The notes below the pieces were generated by a model. The model did not search any database and had not been told where the DNA came from. It saw only the letters and a list, made by a program, of their open reading frames with translations. Shown piece by piece: positions 9,007 through 18,800 of a stretch of DNA of 64,000 nt. A program made the position numbers and the translations under genes. The DNA lies in the NCBI RefSeq assembly GCF_011007365.1, contig NZ_WFKM01000001.1:310001-374000 (forward strand), written 5' to 3'. Every line of letters begins with the position of its first letter. Positions within the stretch are counted from its first letter, which is position 1. The DNA comes from Sphingobacterium sp. xlx-96. GTDB taxonomy: Bacteria > Bacteroidota > Bacteroidia > Sphingobacteriales > Sphingobacteriaceae.

Positions 9007-9576
9007 ATGACAGGTAGATCAAAAGTTGTGTTAATTGGTGGATCCGCAGGAAGCATACATGTACTTCTTGGGATCTTACCTCAGCTTGATCCCAATTCTT
9101 TGCTGAGTATCATTATAATTTTGCATCGAAAGGCGTACCCTGAAAGTACCTTGAGTATGCTACTGAATGCCTATAGCACGTTGCCTGTAGTAGAAGTGAC
9201 TGATAAAATGAATTTAGAGAAAGGTAAAGTCTATTTGGCTCCGGCGGACTATCATTTGCTGTTTGAACGTGATGGATCGATGTCCTTAGATGTTTCGGAA
9301 AAGGTCAATTTCTCCAGACCTTCAATCGATGTTTCTTTTTATTCGGCGGCACAGGTATTTGGAGCTGATGCAGTCGCTCTGTTATTGTCGGGGGCAAATA
9401 GCGATGGGGTTGAAGGTTTATCTTATATCTTACAATATGGAGGTGTGATCTGTGTACAGGAGCCTAGCACGGCGGAGGTTGATTTTATGCCTAAACAGGC
9501 GTTGCAGCAATTACGGGTCGATAATGTATTGATTCCTTCAGATATGGCTGCTTATATTAATAATTTAGGAGAGTAA
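9007..9576 (+). CDS. CheB-type methylesterase, catalytic domain only
   Basis: A 189-residue protein corresponding to the CheB methylesterase/glutaminase domain without the usual N-terminal receiver. The catalytic triad can be read as Ser13 in GGSAGS, His40 in ILHR and Asp133 in LLSGANSDGVEGL. The usual TGMGxDG loop is replaced by SGANSDG, a mild deviation. An in-frame TTG at 8986 inside cheR could extend the protein by seven residues; I prefer the ATG at 9007, which has GGAG upstream. The cheR stop lies 5 bases before it. Without its own receiver the activity must be controlled in trans, perhaps by the flanking single receivers. Confidence 0.88.
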   Translation: MTGRSKVVLIGGSAGSIHVLLGILPQLDPNSLLSIIIILHRKAYPESTLSMLLNAYSTLPVVEVTDKMNLEKGKVYLAPADYHLLFERDGSMSLDVSEKVNFSRPSIDVSFYSAAQVFGADAVALLLSGANSDGVEGLSYILQYGGVICVQEPSTAEVDFMPKQALQQLRVDNVLIPSDMAAYINNLGE

Positions 9577-9598
9577 AATTTAAAAAGGAGATCTATTT

Positions 9599-9958
9599 AT
9601 GAGTAAGAAAATCATGATTTTTGATGACGATAAGACGATATTGAGTATTTTCTCTATTGTTTTAGAAGCCTCTGGATATACTGTAGAGATTTCCGAGACA
9701 TCACATGATATTATTGAGCGAGTAGAAGTGGCAATGCCTGATGTTATAATAATGGACAATTGGATTCCAGATATTGGTGGTATTGAAGCAACGCAACTAT
9801 TGAAAAACAATTCTAAATTTAAACATATTCCTGTTGTGTATTGTTCTGCGAATAGTGATATAGAATCATTAGCGAATAGGGCAGGAGCTGAAGCCTATCT
9901 GCCTAAACCATTTGACTTAGTGGACCTGGAACAGACAATCGAGCGATTGGTACGTTAG
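9599..9958 (+). CDS. Single-domain response regulator
   Basis: A 119-residue receiver-only protein with acidic residues D9/D10/D11, phospho-acceptor D53 in IMDNWIPDIGG, S83 and K103 in PKP. The DNWIPD loop is a variant of the common DxxMP. It has a clear Shine-Dalgarno sequence, AAAAAGGAGA at about 9582-9591, which is unusually strong for this phylum and suggests high translation independent of cheB. It closes the signalling cassette. Its partner is unknown; a phosphate sink or an allosteric regulator of the receiver-less CheB are both possible. Confidence 0.9.
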   Translation: MSKKIMIFDDDKTILSIFSIVLEASGYTVEISETSHDIIERVEVAMPDVIIMDNWIPDIGGIEATQLLKNNSKFKHIPVVYCSANSDIESLANRAGAEAYLPKPFDLVDLEQTIERLVR

Positions 9959-10120
9959 TTGTTAAGCTAGAAATATGAGATCAAATACAATCAATAGTAA
10001 TTAGAAATCATTTATGCGGGTAATTAGCTCCGTATCTGTCTAATAAAATGTATCCAAGAGGATATGTGGCACTTGGAGCGACTACTGCTTAAACCAGAAA
10101 CACTTGTGTTTAGTGACTCC

Positions 10121-10163
10121 ATACATAAAGAAGGCATCCCTAAGGGATGCCTTCTTTATGTAT
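10121..10163 (-). terminator. Perfect 20-bp inverted-repeat terminator after the sod gene
   Basis: ATACATAAAGAAGGCATCCC at 10121-10140 and its exact reverse complement at 10144-10163 enclose a TAA loop. The structure begins 2 bases after the stop codon of the minus-strand superoxide dismutase gene. The symmetry would let it act in both directions, also stopping read-through from the signalling cassette. Confidence 0.8.
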
Positions 10164-10165
10164 GC

Positions 10166-10840
10166 TTATTTTTTCAAAGCTTTTTCGTATCTGTTGCTTA
10201 CTTCTTTCCAGTTGATAATGCTCCAGATTGAAGCCAAGTAGTCAGCGCGTTTGTTTTGATATTTTAAATAATAAGCGTGTTCCCAGACATCCAATCCAAG
10301 AATTGGCGTTCCTTTTTCTTCAACAACATCCATTAGTGGGTTATCTTGGTTAGCAGTAGAGCTAACAAATAACTTACCGTTTTTATCAACGGCTAACCAT
10401 GACCAACCTGATCCAAAACGAGCAGCTCCAGCAGCATTTATTTTTTCTTTCATGGCATCAATAGAACCGAAAGTTTCTGTGATTGCTTTTGCTAGTTTGT
10501 CGGAAGGTTTTGTGTTTTTCTCTGGTGTTAAGATCGTCCAGAAAAGCTCGTGGTTATAGTGCCCACCACCATTGTTTCTCACGGCTGCACTTTGTCCCGA
10601 AATTTTGGATAAAAGTGTTTCGATGCTTTCTTTTTCAGTTGCTGTTCCTGCTATTGCTTTATTAAGATTGGCTGTATAGGCTGCTGCGTGTTTTGAATAA
10701 TGGATCTCCATGGTTTTTGCATCAATTGATTCTTCGAATGCATTGTATCCATATGGCAAGGGAGTCTGTTTAAACTGTGCAAAAGTAAATTGTGCGGAGA
10801 ACAATGCCGCAGCAAATAAAGCTGTTTTAACTAGTTTCAT
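10166..10840 (-). CDS. sod: Exported Mn/Fe superoxide dismutase
   Basis: A 224-residue superoxide dismutase with a signal peptide (MKLVKTALFAAALFSAQFTFA, cleavage before QFKQ), so it should act outside the cytosol. Metal ligands fit the family: His47 in MEIHYSKH, His97 in GGHYNHELFW, and Asp184/His188 in LDVWEHAYY. The STANQDNPLM segment and the NNGGGH context look more Mn-type or cambialistic than strict Fe-type, but the metal cannot be fixed by eye. The enzyme converts superoxide to hydrogen peroxide and oxygen. It is monocistronic, with a perfect inverted-repeat terminator just after it. Confidence 0.95.
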   Translation of the reverse strand: MKLVKTALFAAALFSAQFTFAQFKQTPLPYGYNAFEESIDAKTMEIHYSKHAAAYTANLNKAIAGTATEKESIETLLSKISGQSAAVRNNGGGHYNHELFWTILTPEKNTKPSDKLAKAITETFGSIDAMKEKINAAGAARFGSGWSWLAVDKNGKLFVSSTANQDNPLMDVVEEKGTPILGLDVWEHAYYLKYQNKRADYLASIWSIINWKEVSNRYEKALKK

Positions 10841-10957
10841 GAGTTTTTAGTTTTAATTATATCCAATATTAATAATATCAATGTTAATTAGCGATTAAGA
10901 TTGATCTTTCATGTCGTTTTTCGACAAAAATATTACATTAACGGTGTCCTTTACTTA

Positions 10958-11977
10958 TTATAGTTTTTCGATTTCGAGCGAGAGTGCCATCAGTTCTTGC
11001 TTTAGTAAATTAATATGGGACTCTACTTGATCATACATATCCGCACGGTTATTGAGCTGGTCCGCATTATATTTACCGCCTTTTCCGAAATATAATCCAT
11101 CCAGTTGCTCTTTGTCATCATCTTCATCAATTTGACCAAAATTTTTCCATTTTTCGATTATCTGAAGCCGTACCGATTTACTTTCGGTAACATTAGGATC
11201 GGCATAGTTGAGATAGTACCAGATAAACGGAGGAAAGTTTGTAGAAGTATCGCTACCGAGCCATACATCCTTCAAGGCATTTCGTTCGTGGTAAAAATCA
11301 ATTTTACGTTTATTAAATAACATTAATAGACCCAGAGAGGCTTCAGCGATACCTGTGGTTATACCTATGGTATTACTGACTCGCTCGTTACTGATGGTCC
11401 CGCCGGTCGCGATAGCACCACTGGCACCGATGACAATAGCGCTAATGGTTAATCTTGATTCCAGGTCACTTTGTTTGCCTTCTAAAAAGTTGGCTATTTG
11501 ACTGGTACGTTCTTCTTCACAGTCCATTTCCGAAGAGACGGCCGATACGATCAACGAAGCATTATTTATTTTCTGAAAGATGTCCAGTTTTAAACTAACC
11601 CTATCTAGTTTCTGTTCGACAGATGCGACGTTGTTGTGTTCTTTGGTGTTGGCATATTTAGTCAACTGGTCTATAATACCAATAGCATTTGCTATATTAA
11701 GACTCTTTCTCGATATTTTGGAGTTGAGCACACTATCTATTTGTAATTGATAGAGTGGGGTCGGTAAATCATTTTCACTATAACTGTATATATTTTGTTG
11801 ATTGCAGTTGCTGTGTCTCAATTGGGAAGAGAAAGAAGAATTATTGTAGGAAGCGCAGGCGCCTAACAGTAGTGTGAAGGAAATAAAAATTATCCGGATA
11901 GTTTTGTTCCACAAGGAAAATTGAATTGTACGATAGCGCTGTCCTCGCACGTTGGGATGATTTCCTTTTAAGTTCAT
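10958..11977 (-). CDS. Lipoprotein of unknown function
   Basis: A 339-residue protein with a long basic N-region, a hydrophobic stretch and lipobox LLGAC with Cys41. There is no closer in-frame ATG, so the unusually long n-region seems genuine. The mature part is helical and polar. It contains one glycine/alanine-rich hydrophobic stretch (ISAIVIGASGAIATGG...) and a second (NTIGITTGIAEASLGLLMLF), which look like a membrane hairpin. The C-terminal region ends in a leucine/glutamate-rich helix. I do not recognise the family. Neighbours (sod, an MgtC-like gene) give no functional clue. Confidence 0.75.
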   Translation of the reverse strand: MNLKGNHPNVRGQRYRTIQFSLWNKTIRIIFISFTLLLGACASYNNSSFSSQLRHSNCNQQNIYSYSENDLPTPLYQLQIDSVLNSKISRKSLNIANAIGIIDQLTKYANTKEHNNVASVEQKLDRVSLKLDIFQKINNASLIVSAVSSEMDCEEERTSQIANFLEGKQSDLESRLTISAIVIGASGAIATGGTISNERVSNTIGITTGIAEASLGLLMLFNKRKIDFYHERNALKDVWLGSDTSTNFPPFIWYYLNYADPNVTESKSVRLQIIEKWKNFGQIDEDDDKEQLDGLYFGKGGKYNADQLNNRADMYDQVESHINLLKQELMALSLEIEKL

Positions 11978-12134
11978 AATATTCGATATCTAAGTTGATA
12001 TAAATGTAAACTTTAGTAGGTTAAACTGCAATAATCTTCTTGCTTTTTTATGGGTTTATAGATAACTTTCCCAAGGATTGCACGTTGCGTATGCAGTTAA
12101 TTTTATACTATAATAGATTTACCTTAATAACGAT

Positions 12135-12782
12135 ATGATTGATGATTTAATTTCGAACGAAAACTTTCAAACAATTTTAGTTTCTCTTCTTTGTGGCTCT
12201 GTGGTAGGGATGGAACGTGAATATCGGAATAAATCGGCAGGCTTTCGTACGGTGATTTTGATTTGCCTCGGTGCAACAATCTTTACGATGGGATCTCGCT
12301 TAGGTAATCTCTCGGATGATAGAATTGCGGCCAATATTGTAACCGGCATAGGTTTTTTAGGTGCGGGGGTTATATATCAGGGCAAATTTTCTGTTCAAGG
12401 ACTTACTACAGCAGCGGTAATATGGACCATGGCTGCTGTGGGCATGCTCGTTGGATTTGGTCAGTTTACGTTAGCTATTGGGCTTGCGATACTCATGGTC
12501 GTTGTGTTGTCGTTATTCCAAAAGATGGAAACATTCTTATCGAATGTTTATTTTTCAAAGACGATTTACGTAACCTTTATCGATAATAAAATGGGAAGAT
12601 TGCATGAGTTTGAAACCTTTTTAAGGGATACTAGTATCGCATTTCTACGGAAAGGTATTGAAAAAAAAGGAGAAAAGTTGACCGTAATGTATGAGATATC
12701 GAGTCGAAAGAAGCGTGTACGGATGATGAATGAACAGATAATTTCCTTAGATTATGTAGACTCATTTAGTAATTTTTCTTAA
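12135..12782 (+). CDS. MgtC/SapB-family membrane protein
   Basis: A 215-residue inner-membrane protein. Four to five hydrophobic segments occupy residues 10-130. They include the MgtC hallmarks VVGMEREYRNKSAGFRT (residues 24-40), GIGFLGAGVIYQG and GLTTAAVIWTMAA. A soluble C-terminal domain of about 80 residues follows, probably an ACT-like fold as in other MgtC relatives. MgtC proteins are linked to Mg2+ limitation and modulation of the F-type ATPase in pathogens; many homologues in environmental bacteria have no known role. It is monocistronic, convergent with the TonB receptor on the minus strand. No Mg2+ riboswitch is visible upstream. Confidence 0.88.
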   Translation: MIDDLISNENFQTILVSLLCGSVVGMEREYRNKSAGFRTVILICLGATIFTMGSRLGNLSDDRIAANIVTGIGFLGAGVIYQGKFSVQGLTTAAVIWTMAAVGMLVGFGQFTLAIGLAILMVVVLSLFQKMETFLSNVYFSKTIYVTFIDNKMGRLHEFETFLRDTSIAFLRKGIEKKGEKLTVMYEISSRKKRVRMMNEQIISLDYVDSFSNFS

Positions 12783-12784
12783 AA

Positions 12785-12816
12785 AAAAGAGGAGACTTTA
12801 TAAAGCCCCCTCTTTA
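12785..12816. terminator. Bidirectional terminator between mgtC-like gene and TonB receptor
   Basis: AAAGAGG (12786-12792) pairs with CCTCTTT (12809-12815) around an internal loop and a central CTTTATAAAG. A-rich and T-rich flanks on the two sides suit termination in both directions between two convergent genes. Confidence 0.65.
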
Positions 12817-12844
12817 TTCTTCTTATGTTATTCTGGCAAAAGGA

Positions 12845-15397
12845 TTAGAATGACATTTTCACTGATCCGTTCCAAGTACGACCCCATCCCATTAATACGA
12901 AATTGGATGTGTCAATACCTTTCCAATAAGTAGCATCTGGTTTTGATTCTACATTTGAAGTAGCATCTGTAATATACAAGCTGTTAAACAGGTTGTTTAC
13001 GTTTGCTCTTATACTCAGTGTGTTTTTGTGGCTTAATTGAAGCTTGTACGATATACCAGCATCCACCAATTCGTAGTTTGGTAAATGAAGTGTGCTCCCT
13101 ACTTTAGGTAAGCTACCGTATAGCCTTTCATAACGTCTATAATCAGCGTCAAAAGACAATCCCATTGGTAAAGAATATTTTGCTCCTGCACCAAATGAAG
13201 TCTGTGCGGCATCACCCACGTGTACATCAGTCAAGTCACGATATGTTGTGGCAAGTTCAACACGAGCTTCGTTGCGCACGATAGTCGTTGCGTTTCCGTC
13301 ATATTTCCAATCACCTAATGAACCAAAACCTTTTAATCGGAAGCCTTTGAAAGGACGAACTACAAAGTCCAGTTCCAAACCTTGGTGTACTTGTTTAACC
13401 CCGTAGTTAGAGAAGTACAAATAATCATTTTCAGCAAGAATTGCAGGGTCATTTGCAGGGTTGTATTTTTTTACGTCATTGGCTGTAGCACGTGAAGAGC
13501 TGCCCGTAACACGGTTGTCCCAAGTTGTACGATAAGCATTAAGGTTGAGGTCAAAGTACTCTGAAGAAAATTTGTAACCGAGTTCTAAACCGATGATTTC
13601 TTCATTCTCCGCATTGGTGTTTATATCATTTCTATAATTCATAAAAATGTTATTTTGATACGGTTGTCTAGAGTAGATACCTGCATTACCGAATAGGGTG
13701 TGTTGGTCTAACGTGTAACTTAATCCCCCTTTGGCATTATACCCGAAATTGTTTACATTTTCAGATCTACCTTCTCCTATTTTGTACAAGTAATAGTCTT
13801 CACGGATATTCTGTTGTTGTGAAGCGGATCCTTGGAAGAAAGCTGTAAATCCGTCTTTTGCAAATTCAAGTTGTCCAAAGACTCCTCCATAACGTATCAT
13901 TTGATCGTAGTCCCAAGCAAGACGGTCTTCTACATTTTTAGGGCGATCACCCCAAGTTTTCCAAGGATTTGTCGCATAGGTGTTGCTGATGTTAGTGATT
14001 CCAGGTAAATTAACATTTCCTTGGTGACCTATGCTGTTAGCTCCAAGTAAGTCAGTTGCTTGTTTGTAATGTTCACCTTTGTAATCACGTAAGTCAAAAC
14101 CAATATTGAAATTCCAGTAGTCATTCAATTTACGGTTATAATTAGAAACGATACCAAACCACTGATGGTTGTTAACGTCTGCAACTAATAAAGGCGCTGA
14201 AAAAGTTTTATCCGCTTTTTGGTAAGACTGACCACCACCTCTAGCCATAGAAGCATACACTACTGTAGATAAAGACGCTTTGTCTGATATTTGCCAATCC
14301 CAGTTAAGATTAGCAACTGGTTTATGGTAGAAATTCTTACGTGGATTCATTTCTACACCGTTGATTATAGTTGTGTTGTCGTTGTATCTACGTCCATTTT
14401 TTAGGAAATTGCTTAATCTCGATGTATAACCTTGGTTATGCCATTGTGGTGCACCAGTTACCATAAAGTTCAAGTTGTGCTTTTCGTTTACTTTGTATCC
14501 GACGGATAAAAAGTAGTTTTGACCAGCTCCTTCGGTTCTGTCCATATAACCATCTCCACGCCAGTCTGTAATCATTGCTGATACAGCAAATCCACTCTTT
14601 AGCAAACCTGTATTGTAAGCTAAGGTCGATTTACGGTACATGTCATTACCAATAGTGCGACTAAAGCCTCCCCCTACTTTTTTATCTGTTGATTTGGTAA
14701 CAAAGTTTGTTGTACCACCTACAGAAGATATCGCAAGTTTGGAAGATCCTAATCCACGTTGAATCTGTACTAAAGAAGCAATGTCAGCTAGACCATTCCA
14801 GTTTGACCAATAAACGCGACCATTGTCCATACCATTGATGGGTTGTCCATTTAATAGGAAAGCGGTGTTGGATTGATCAAAACCACGGGTAGTCATAGAC
14901 GATTCACCAAAACCACGCGCCTGACTCGTAATGTAAATAGATGGAGTATTTGCTAATACAGCAGTAATATCCTGTGCACCTACCTTTTCTTCAATTTCTT
15001 CTTGACGGATAGTAGATACAGCGATTGGCGTTTGTCTGCCTTCAGCGATATCAATTACCCCTTTTCCGACAATAACGATTTCATCCAGAGACTGATCTGC
15101 AGTAGGAACTAAAATTATCGTTCCGATAGTACTTTTTTCCGAAAATGTAAGTGACTGTGTTGCATGACCAATGTATTTGATTTCTAATTGTCCATTGTTG
15201 TGTTCTGTTTTTAGGATGAAATTACCATTGGCATCCGAAGATGTCCCGATTTTACTTCCAGAAACCAAAATTGTTGCTCCGGCGATGGGATGTTTCCCGT
15301 CCGTGATTTTACCAGTGATTACTTGTTGGGCTAAAGCAATATTACCAGTAAGCATGCATGCTAAGGCAGCATACAAGAGAGTGGATTTTTTTTGCAT
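12845..15397 (-). CDS. TonB-dependent outer-membrane receptor
   Basis: An 850-residue receptor. A signal peptide ends at ALAQQ. A carboxypeptidase-regulatory-like domain follows (about 26-105, ITGKITDGKHPIAGATILVSG). The plug is at about 130-235 (GVIDIAEGRQTPIAVSTI, TTRGFDQSNTAFLLNGQPIN) and the 22-strand barrel runs to a terminal aromatic-ended strand (NGSVKMSF). Such receptors import siderophores, cobalamin or oligosaccharides using TonB energy. No SusD partner is adjacent, so a SusC role is unlikely; siderophore or metal-complex uptake is a reasonable but unproved guess. It is transcribed divergently from the Oar-like receptor. Confidence 0.9.
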   Translation of the reverse strand: MQKKSTLLYAALACMLTGNIALAQQVITGKITDGKHPIAGATILVSGSKIGTSSDANGNFILKTEHNNGQLEIKYIGHATQSLTFSEKSTIGTIILVPTADQSLDEIVIVGKGVIDIAEGRQTPIAVSTIRQEEIEEKVGAQDITAVLANTPSIYITSQARGFGESSMTTRGFDQSNTAFLLNGQPINGMDNGRVYWSNWNGLADIASLVQIQRGLGSSKLAISSVGGTTNFVTKSTDKKVGGGFSRTIGNDMYRKSTLAYNTGLLKSGFAVSAMITDWRGDGYMDRTEGAGQNYFLSVGYKVNEKHNLNFMVTGAPQWHNQGYTSRLSNFLKNGRRYNDNTTIINGVEMNPRKNFYHKPVANLNWDWQISDKASLSTVVYASMARGGGQSYQKADKTFSAPLLVADVNNHQWFGIVSNYNRKLNDYWNFNIGFDLRDYKGEHYKQATDLLGANSIGHQGNVNLPGITNISNTYATNPWKTWGDRPKNVEDRLAWDYDQMIRYGGVFGQLEFAKDGFTAFFQGSASQQQNIREDYYLYKIGEGRSENVNNFGYNAKGGLSYTLDQHTLFGNAGIYSRQPYQNNIFMNYRNDINTNAENEEIIGLELGYKFSSEYFDLNLNAYRTTWDNRVTGSSSRATANDVKKYNPANDPAILAENDYLYFSNYGVKQVHQGLELDFVVRPFKGFRLKGFGSLGDWKYDGNATTIVRNEARVELATTYRDLTDVHVGDAAQTSFGAGAKYSLPMGLSFDADYRRYERLYGSLPKVGSTLHLPNYELVDAGISYKLQLSHKNTLSIRANVNNLFNSLYITDATSNVESKPDATYWKGIDTSNFVLMGWGRTWNGSVKMSF

Positions 15398-15809
15398 TAT
15401 TAGATTAACTTATAAATATGGTTGCAAAGATAACTTTTTAGTTAATAATAAGTATGTATATAAGAGTGAAATAAGTGATTATTTGTATGTTTTATTCTAT
15501 TCGGTCAATTTGTTATTTAGGGTAAAATTTTGTTGTTACTTGAGGTTTTAATTTATTAGAGTTTATTGATATAATTTTTAAAATGTTAATTTTTGTTAAA
15601 ATGATAATTTAATCTTCAAAAAAATTGTAATTTTTTAATAAGAGTTGGTTATTTCTGTTATGTTTTGAAATATAGCTAATTTTTGTTGCGTGATGTTTAT
15701 GGTTTTACTTGTTAGTTGTTGGTTTACTGAAGATTAAGTTTATGTTAAGTGTGTCTTTTTGCTAATACTCTTGTTAATTTTGTCGCCGATATAACTATCT
15801 AAATTTAAT
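15398..15809. other. AT-rich divergent intergenic region (412 bases)
   Basis: This spacer between two divergently transcribed outer-membrane receptors holds no ORF I can support. It is very AT-rich, especially 15540-15700, with repeated GTTAATTTTTGTT-like runs. A TAATTTTG at 15775-15782 fits the Bacteroidota -7 element for the downstream Oar-like gene, but I see no well-placed -33 TTG. It must contain both promoters and probably curved DNA or regulator sites. Confidence 0.5.
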
Positions 15810-18800
15810 ATGAAAAAATCTTTACTTTTTTTCGCTTTGGTTTTGGCCAGCTATGGTACCATCCAAGCCCAAGTTACAACCAGCAGTATGACAGGGGTTG
15901 TTACCGAAGCCGCTGGTCAAGCTACGGTTGGTGCGACAATCAAAGCTACCCACTTGCCATCGGGTACCGCTTACTCTGGTTCAGCCAATTCCACAGGACG
16001 TTTTAACCTTGCAAATATGCGGGTTGGCGGACCTTACCGTGTTGAAGTGACCTATGTAGGCCAAAATCCTATAGTTTATGAGGATGTTTATCTACAATTA
16101 GGACAAGCCTTCGTATTGAATCCTATCTTCGGTGATGAAGCCAAAGCTTTGGAAGAAGTTACTGTGACGGGAGTAAAAGGCAGCAGAACTCTAAAAACAG
16201 GAGCTTCAACTGTTATTGGTAAAAAGCAGTTGGAAGAAATGCCGACTTTAAGCCGCAGCCTTCAGGATTTCACCAGGTTGACACCTCAAGCCAATGGAAA
16301 CTCATTTGGCGGTGCTAATAATCGGTTCAATAACATAACAATAGACGGAGCTGTAAATAATGATGTTTTTGGTCTAGCAAGTTCAGGTACGCCTGGAGGA
16401 CAGGCAAGCACACAACCTATCTCCTTGGATGCCATTCAAGAAATTCAAGTTGTACTTGCTCCCTATGATGTTACTTTTGGTAATTTTACTGGTGGAGGTG
16501 TGAATGCAGTAACACGTTCGGGTACTAATCAGGTTGAAGGTTCGGCTTATGTTTTCTTCAGAAATCAAAATACGATCGGAAAGAATGTTCTTACAAATAA
16601 GAAATCAGACAAATTTTCAGACAACCAATATGGTTTTAGAGTAGGTGGACCTATTGTAAAGGATAAATTGTTTTTCTTCCTAAATGGAGAAATGGGAAGA
16701 AGATCGTCACCGTTATCGTACAATGCTGGTGAACCTGGAGCTGCTATTGATTTAGCAACAGCCGAAGCTATTGCCAAATATACATTAGATAAGTATGGTT
16801 ATGATGTGGGGGCAGTGGGACCACAGGATGTTAATACTCAAAATAATAAAATATTTACGAAATTAGATTGGAATATTAACGAAAAACATTCCTTAGCGGT
16901 AAGGTATAATTATATTGATGCTTTCGATGACAACATCAGTCGGACTGGAACGTTCTTCCGTTTTGGAAATAATGCATACAAGTTTTCGAACAAGCAACAT
17001 GTAGCTGTGGCTGAATTGAGGAGTAATTTTAACAACAGATTTTCTAATAATTTGATTATAGGATATTCCTCTATTAAAGATTCCAGAGATATTGCAGGCG
17101 GATTGTTCCCTCAAATCACAATAGGAAATATTGGTGGTGTCTCTTCAAATTCAGTTGAGTTCGGTTCACAGAGAAGTTCTGTTGCAAACGAATTAGATCA
17201 AACTATATTTGAATTTACTAATAATTTTAAATGGTATGTTGGTAAACATACGTTTACTTTTGGGACACACAATGAATTCTTCAATTTTAGGAACTTATTT
17301 ATTAATAATCTAAACGGAAGATGGGATTTTAATAGTGTTCAAGACTATCTAGATAATAAGCCAAATCGTGTTCGAGCAACATATTCTTTAATTCCAGGCA
17401 ACGATAGACCTTCTGCTGAGTTTAATGCTGCTCAGTTAGGGTTTTACGTACAGGGAGAATCCGAAGTAATAGATAATTTAAAACTTACCTATGGTCTTCG
17501 TATCGATGTTCCTGTAATTAGTGATAAGCCTTTAAGAAATGAAAAGATTGAAGCATCTTTTCCTGGATATAGAACTGATAATACGCCTAGCGGAAAATTG
17601 TTATGGGCTCCTCGTCTAGGTTTTAACTATGATGTTCAAGGTGATCGTTCAATTATTGTACGAGGTGGTGCAGGAATATTTACGGGACGAGTACCATTTG
17701 TATGGCTTTCAAACCAATTCTCTAATAGTGGTATGTTGTTTGGTACGGTGGATGCTAGAACTACTGGTATTAATGGTGGGAATGGATTTGATCCTAATAT
17801 CGAAAACCAAAAAAATATGGGAGCAGGGTCTACTCGAGCAGAGGTCAATTTAGTAAATGAAGATTTTAAAATCCCACAGGTTGCTAGATTTAATTTAGCA
17901 GGTGATTTTAGATTGCCCTACGGAATTGAAGCAACCTTAGAAGGGATTTATTCTAAAACTCTTAATAATATAGTCTATTCAGATATTAATATTTCTGGTT
18001 CTAAAGCAGCTATAGATCCAGCTTTGACTGGAGGAGCAGACACTCGACCTTCTTATGCTGGACAACGTGTTAATTCAGGTGCTTTTACAAATGTTATATT
18101 GATGGACAATACGAATAAGGGATATACATACAGTTTAACAGCTCAATTAAGGAAGCGATTTAATAACGGTATTAATGCTATGGTTGCTTATACAAATGGA
18201 GGTGCAAAATCTGTCAATGATGGAGCAAGTAGTACTGCGTTATCGAATTGGGAGTATGTGCAGATTGTGAATAACCCGAATGATCCAGCTTTAACAGTTT
18301 CAAACTATAACCTCAAGCATAGGGTAATTGGTTCATTAGGATATGGGGTTTCTTACGGTAAAAATAAATTATATTCAACTTCTGTCAATTTGTTTTATGC
18401 TGGAACTTCAGGTTCTCCTTTCACCTATTTGTATAACGGTGACTTAAATGGAGATGGTGCATTCAGTAATGATTTACTGTATGTTCCAAATACGATGGGT
18501 GAAATTAAATTGATAGACTTAAAAGATAGAAGCGGGAAAGTTATTGCTACACCTCAGCAACAATGGGAGGCTTTAAATGCTTACATTGAAGGAGATGATT
18601 ATTTGAAGTCTAAGCGTGGACAATATGTTGAAAGGAACGGATCTTCACTTCCTTGGCAACATCAATTTGATTTACGGATTACCCAAGATCTAGGTGTATT
18701 GGTTTCTGGTAGTAAAAATAGATTGCAGCTTACTTTTGATATCTTTAATGTTGGGAATCTATTGAATAAAGATTGGGGAAGAAGTTATTTTGTGGGTAAT

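Noticed and set aside
4199..9958. Signalling cassette as a flagellar or gliding chemotaxis operon
   Set aside because: No CheA, CheW, receptor, motor or gliding genes are present in the window, so a motility role cannot be supported.
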